A stretch of 6,621 nt of DNA from NCBI GenBank assembly GCA_001873585.1, contig MNZL01000072.1, positions 4,495 to 11,115 of the forward strand. Reading direction: 5' to 3'. Positions 5,320 to 6,621 of this stretch are shown here, in pieces; within the stretch, counting starts at the first letter, position 1, and the number at the start of each line of letters is the position of its first letter. The DNA is from Rhodobacterales bacterium CG2_30_65_12 (GTDB lineage: Bacteria > Pseudomonadota > Alphaproteobacteria > Rhodobacterales > Rhodobacteraceae). Made by a program: the position numbers and the translations under genes. The notes beneath the pieces were generated by a model. The model was not told the DNA's origin and did no database searches. It saw nothing but the letters and a program-made list of their open reading frames with translations.

Positions 5320-6213
5320 TCAGGCGCGCGGCTGATGGCGGTAGTCGAAGATCTCGGCGACAACGAAATCGCGAAACGCAGCCACCCGCTTCGAGTGGCG
5401 CAGCTCCTCGGGATAGGCGAGGAACACCGGGATCTCCTTCGACTCGCTCATCGGCAGCACGCGCTCGAGATCGGGAAAATCGTGGGTGACGTAATCGGGC
5501 AGCACGCCGATGCCAAGCCCGTTCAGCACCGCTTGCAACACGCCGAAGTAATTGTTGACCGTGAGCAGCGAGGCAAGATCATAGCGGAGCAGGTTTTGCA
5601 CATAGCTCGCGCCTGCTGTCACCTGGGTCGAGGTGGTGTTCATGCAGATCAGCCGGTGAAAGTGCAGATCTTCCTTTGTGGTGGGTCGACCATGCGCGTC
5701 GAGATAGCCGGGCATCGCGTAGAGCCGCATGTTTACGCTCATCAGCCTCTTGCGCACGAGGTCGGCCTGAGATGGCTCTTTCATCCGGATTGCCACGTCG
5801 GCCTCGCGCATCGGCAGATCTAGCACCCGTTCCTCGAGCATCAGGTCGATCTTCAGGTCGGGGTATTTCTCGTAGAGCTTGGGCAACCTCGGCGCGAGCC
5901 AGAGAGAGCCAAAACCGGTGGTGGTGGTCACCCGGAGATCGCCAAAAACCTCGTCCTTCGAATCGCGAATACGCGCCTCGGCGGCGTCGAGCCGCTGGCT
6001 CATCGCCTTGGTCGCCTGAAACAGCAATTCGCCCTGTTCGGTCAGGATCAGCCCGCGCGCGTGGCGGTGAAACAGCGTGGCATCGAGGCTTTCTTCCAGC
6101 CCACGGATCTGGCGCGACACCGCCGACTGGCTCAGATTGAGCGCATCCCCCGCATGCGTGAGTGACCCCGCATCCGCGACCGCGTGGAATATCCTGAGTT
6201 TGTCCCAGTCCAT
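5320..6213 (-). CDS. LysR-type transcriptional regulator
   Basis: The 297-residue protein is a full-length LysR regulator. Residues 1-60 form the winged helix-turn-helix (MDWDKLRIFHAVADAGSLTH, then LNLSQSAVSRQIRGLE and GLILTEQGELLF). A linker helix runs to about 90, followed by a periplasmic-binding-protein-like effector domain (RVTTTTGFGSLWLAPRLP, ADVAIRM, NGLGIGVLPDY). Family members bind as tetramers to T-N11-A sites and often repress their own gene while controlling a divergent one. ATG at 6213 gives the canonical N-terminus but has no obvious Shine-Dalgarno sequence. I recall near-identical regulators next to trxB in roseobacters; here the neighbours are a sulfotransferase-like gene downstream and an indolepyruvate oxidoreductase gene divergent. 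The effector is unknown. Confidence 0.93.
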   Translation of the reverse strand: MDWDKLRIFHAVADAGSLTHAGDALNLSQSAVSRQIRGLEESLDATLFHRHARGLILTEQGELLFQATKAMSQRLDAAEARIRDSKDEVFGDLRVTTTTGFGSLWLAPRLPKLYEKYPDLKIDLMLEERVLDLPMREADVAIRMKEPSQADLVRKRLMSVNMRLYAMPGYLDAHGRPTTKEDLHFHRLICMNTTSTQVTAGASYVQNLLRYDLASLLTVNNYFGVLQAVLNGLGIGVLPDYVTHDFPDLERVLPMSESKEIPVFLAYPEELRHSKRVAAFRDFVVAEIFDYRHQPRA

Positions 6214-6262
6214 TGTTTGACCGCGTAAAGTTACCCTTGGCCTTCGTATACCAGCAATATGG

Positions 6263-6275
6263 TCACGTCATGTGA
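6263..6275. promoter_or_regulatory. Candidate LysR-family binding site (T-N11-A dyad)
   Basis: TCACGTCATGTGA is a 4-bp perfect dyad (TCAC/GTGA) fitting the LysR box T-N11-A. It is centred about 56 bp before the lysR start and 72 bp before the divergent oxidoreductase start. On the minus strand it falls between a possible TTGGCT (6284-6279) and CATATT hexamer (6262-6257), so occupancy could block lysR transcription. Promoter hexamers are weak, so this is suggestive only. Confidence 0.4.
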
Positions 6276-6340
6276 AAAGCCAAAGGCGTCTGCGGTTTGT
6301 CGTTTTACCGCCACGGTTTTTTGGCCTAGCATCGGCCCGT

Positions 6341-6621
6341 ATGAACAAACCAGCCCCCAGCCTCGAACAGCGGTTCGATCTCGACGCAAGCCCGGTGCTG
6401 ATCACCGGCACGCAAGCGCTGGTGCGGCTCGTGCTGATGCAAAAGGCGCGCGACCGGGCGGCGGGGCTGAATTCGGCTGGCTATGTGACCGGCTATCGCG
6501 GCTCGCCTCTGGGCGCGGTCGATATCTGGATGCAGCGCCAGGCGAGGCGCCTCGCGGCGGCCGACATCGTGTTTCAGCCCGCACTCAATGAAGACCTCGC
6601 CGCCACTGCGCTTTGGGGCAG
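6341..6621 (+). CDS. Indolepyruvate ferredoxin oxidoreductase family protein, N-terminal part
   Basis: From ATG at 6341 the frame stays open to the window end (93 codons plus two bases). The product begins MNKPAPSLEQRFDLDASPVL, then TGTQALVRLVLMQKARDR (residues 22-39), NSAGYVTGYRGSPLGAVD (44-61) and FQPALNEDLAATALWG (78-93). These are the hallmark segments of the large fused indolepyruvate ferredoxin oxidoreductases (usually well over 1,000 residues), which use thiamine diphosphate and Fe-S clusters to decarboxylate arylpyruvates oxidatively to acyl-CoA. Glu84 in NEDLAATA is probably the TPP-activating glutamate of the PYR domain. There is no Shine-Dalgarno sequence before the ATG; TTTACC (6304-6309) and TAGCAT (6327-6332), 17 bp apart, would start transcription almost at the ATG. 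The gene is divergent from lysR, which may control it. Truncated only by the window edge. Confidence 0.88.
   Translation, partial: MNKPAPSLEQRFDLDASPVLITGTQALVRLVLMQKARDRAAGLNSAGYVTGYRGSPLGAVDIWMQRQARRLAAADIVFQPALNEDLAATALWG

Noticed and set aside
5119..5823. 234-codon open frame on the plus strand
   Set aside because: It spans antisense parts of two genes (sulfotransferase-like and lysR) and the gap between them, has no ribosome site, and its translation is not protein-like.
6259..6591. 110-codon plus-strand frame over the start of the oxidoreductase gene
   Set aside because: It is out of frame with the recognisable oxidoreductase reading from 6341, and its own translation is Arg/Ala-rich without motifs.

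Overview
The window looks like a chromosomal segment from a GC-rich alphaproteobacterium, most likely of the Rhodobacterales (Roseobacter/Rhodobacter group). The evidence is protein-level resemblance (ZapA, CGFS glutaredoxin, BolA/IbaG, small-type PurL, LysR), the gene order purL / Cys-rich protein / bolA / grxD that I recall from that order, and an intergenic element after purL whose look is familiar from those genomes. No database search was possible, so the taxonomic call is inference.

Layout. Bases 1-343 (+) hold the 3' end of zapA. It converges on a minus-strand cluster that ends at a hairpin terminator (369-396). In transcription order on the minus strand, the cluster is purL (3903-1738, GTG start), a GC-rich palindromic intergenic element (1731-1661), an eight-cysteine protein (1642-1136), bolA (1053-811) and grxD (780-421). 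PurL makes FGAM in purine synthesis. GrxD and BolA are the classical pair that binds and relays [2Fe-2S] clusters, and the Cys-rich protein beside them could be a metal or cluster protein.

The stretch 3904-4176 between purL and the next gene has no credible protein gene but is not empty. On the minus strand it holds a sigma32-like promoter (4113-4084), a predicted start near 4077, a 10-bp stem capped by a GCAA tetraloop, a single-stranded CCUCCC (anti-Shine-Dalgarno) segment, and a strong intrinsic terminator with seven U residues (4024-3997). Together these make a coherent candidate small RNA of about 81 nt. Directly upstream (4120-4174) lie TGC-rich inverted and direct repeats, one of which fits the CTGC-N3-GCAG pattern reported for PhaR, the polyhydroxybutyrate-sensing regulator. 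This locus is the most interesting part of the window.

From 6213 down to 4177 (-) are a LysR-type regulator and, 21 nt later, a protein with an N-terminal PAPS-binding-like P-loop (putative sulfotransferase). They are probably co-transcribed. Divergent from lysR, at 6341 (+), begins an indolepyruvate ferredoxin oxidoreductase homologue cut by the window end. The 127-bp divergent region contains a textbook T-N11-A dyad (6263-6275), a candidate site for the LysR protein. Apart from the sRNA-like locus, the genes are ordinary housekeeping or accessory genes.
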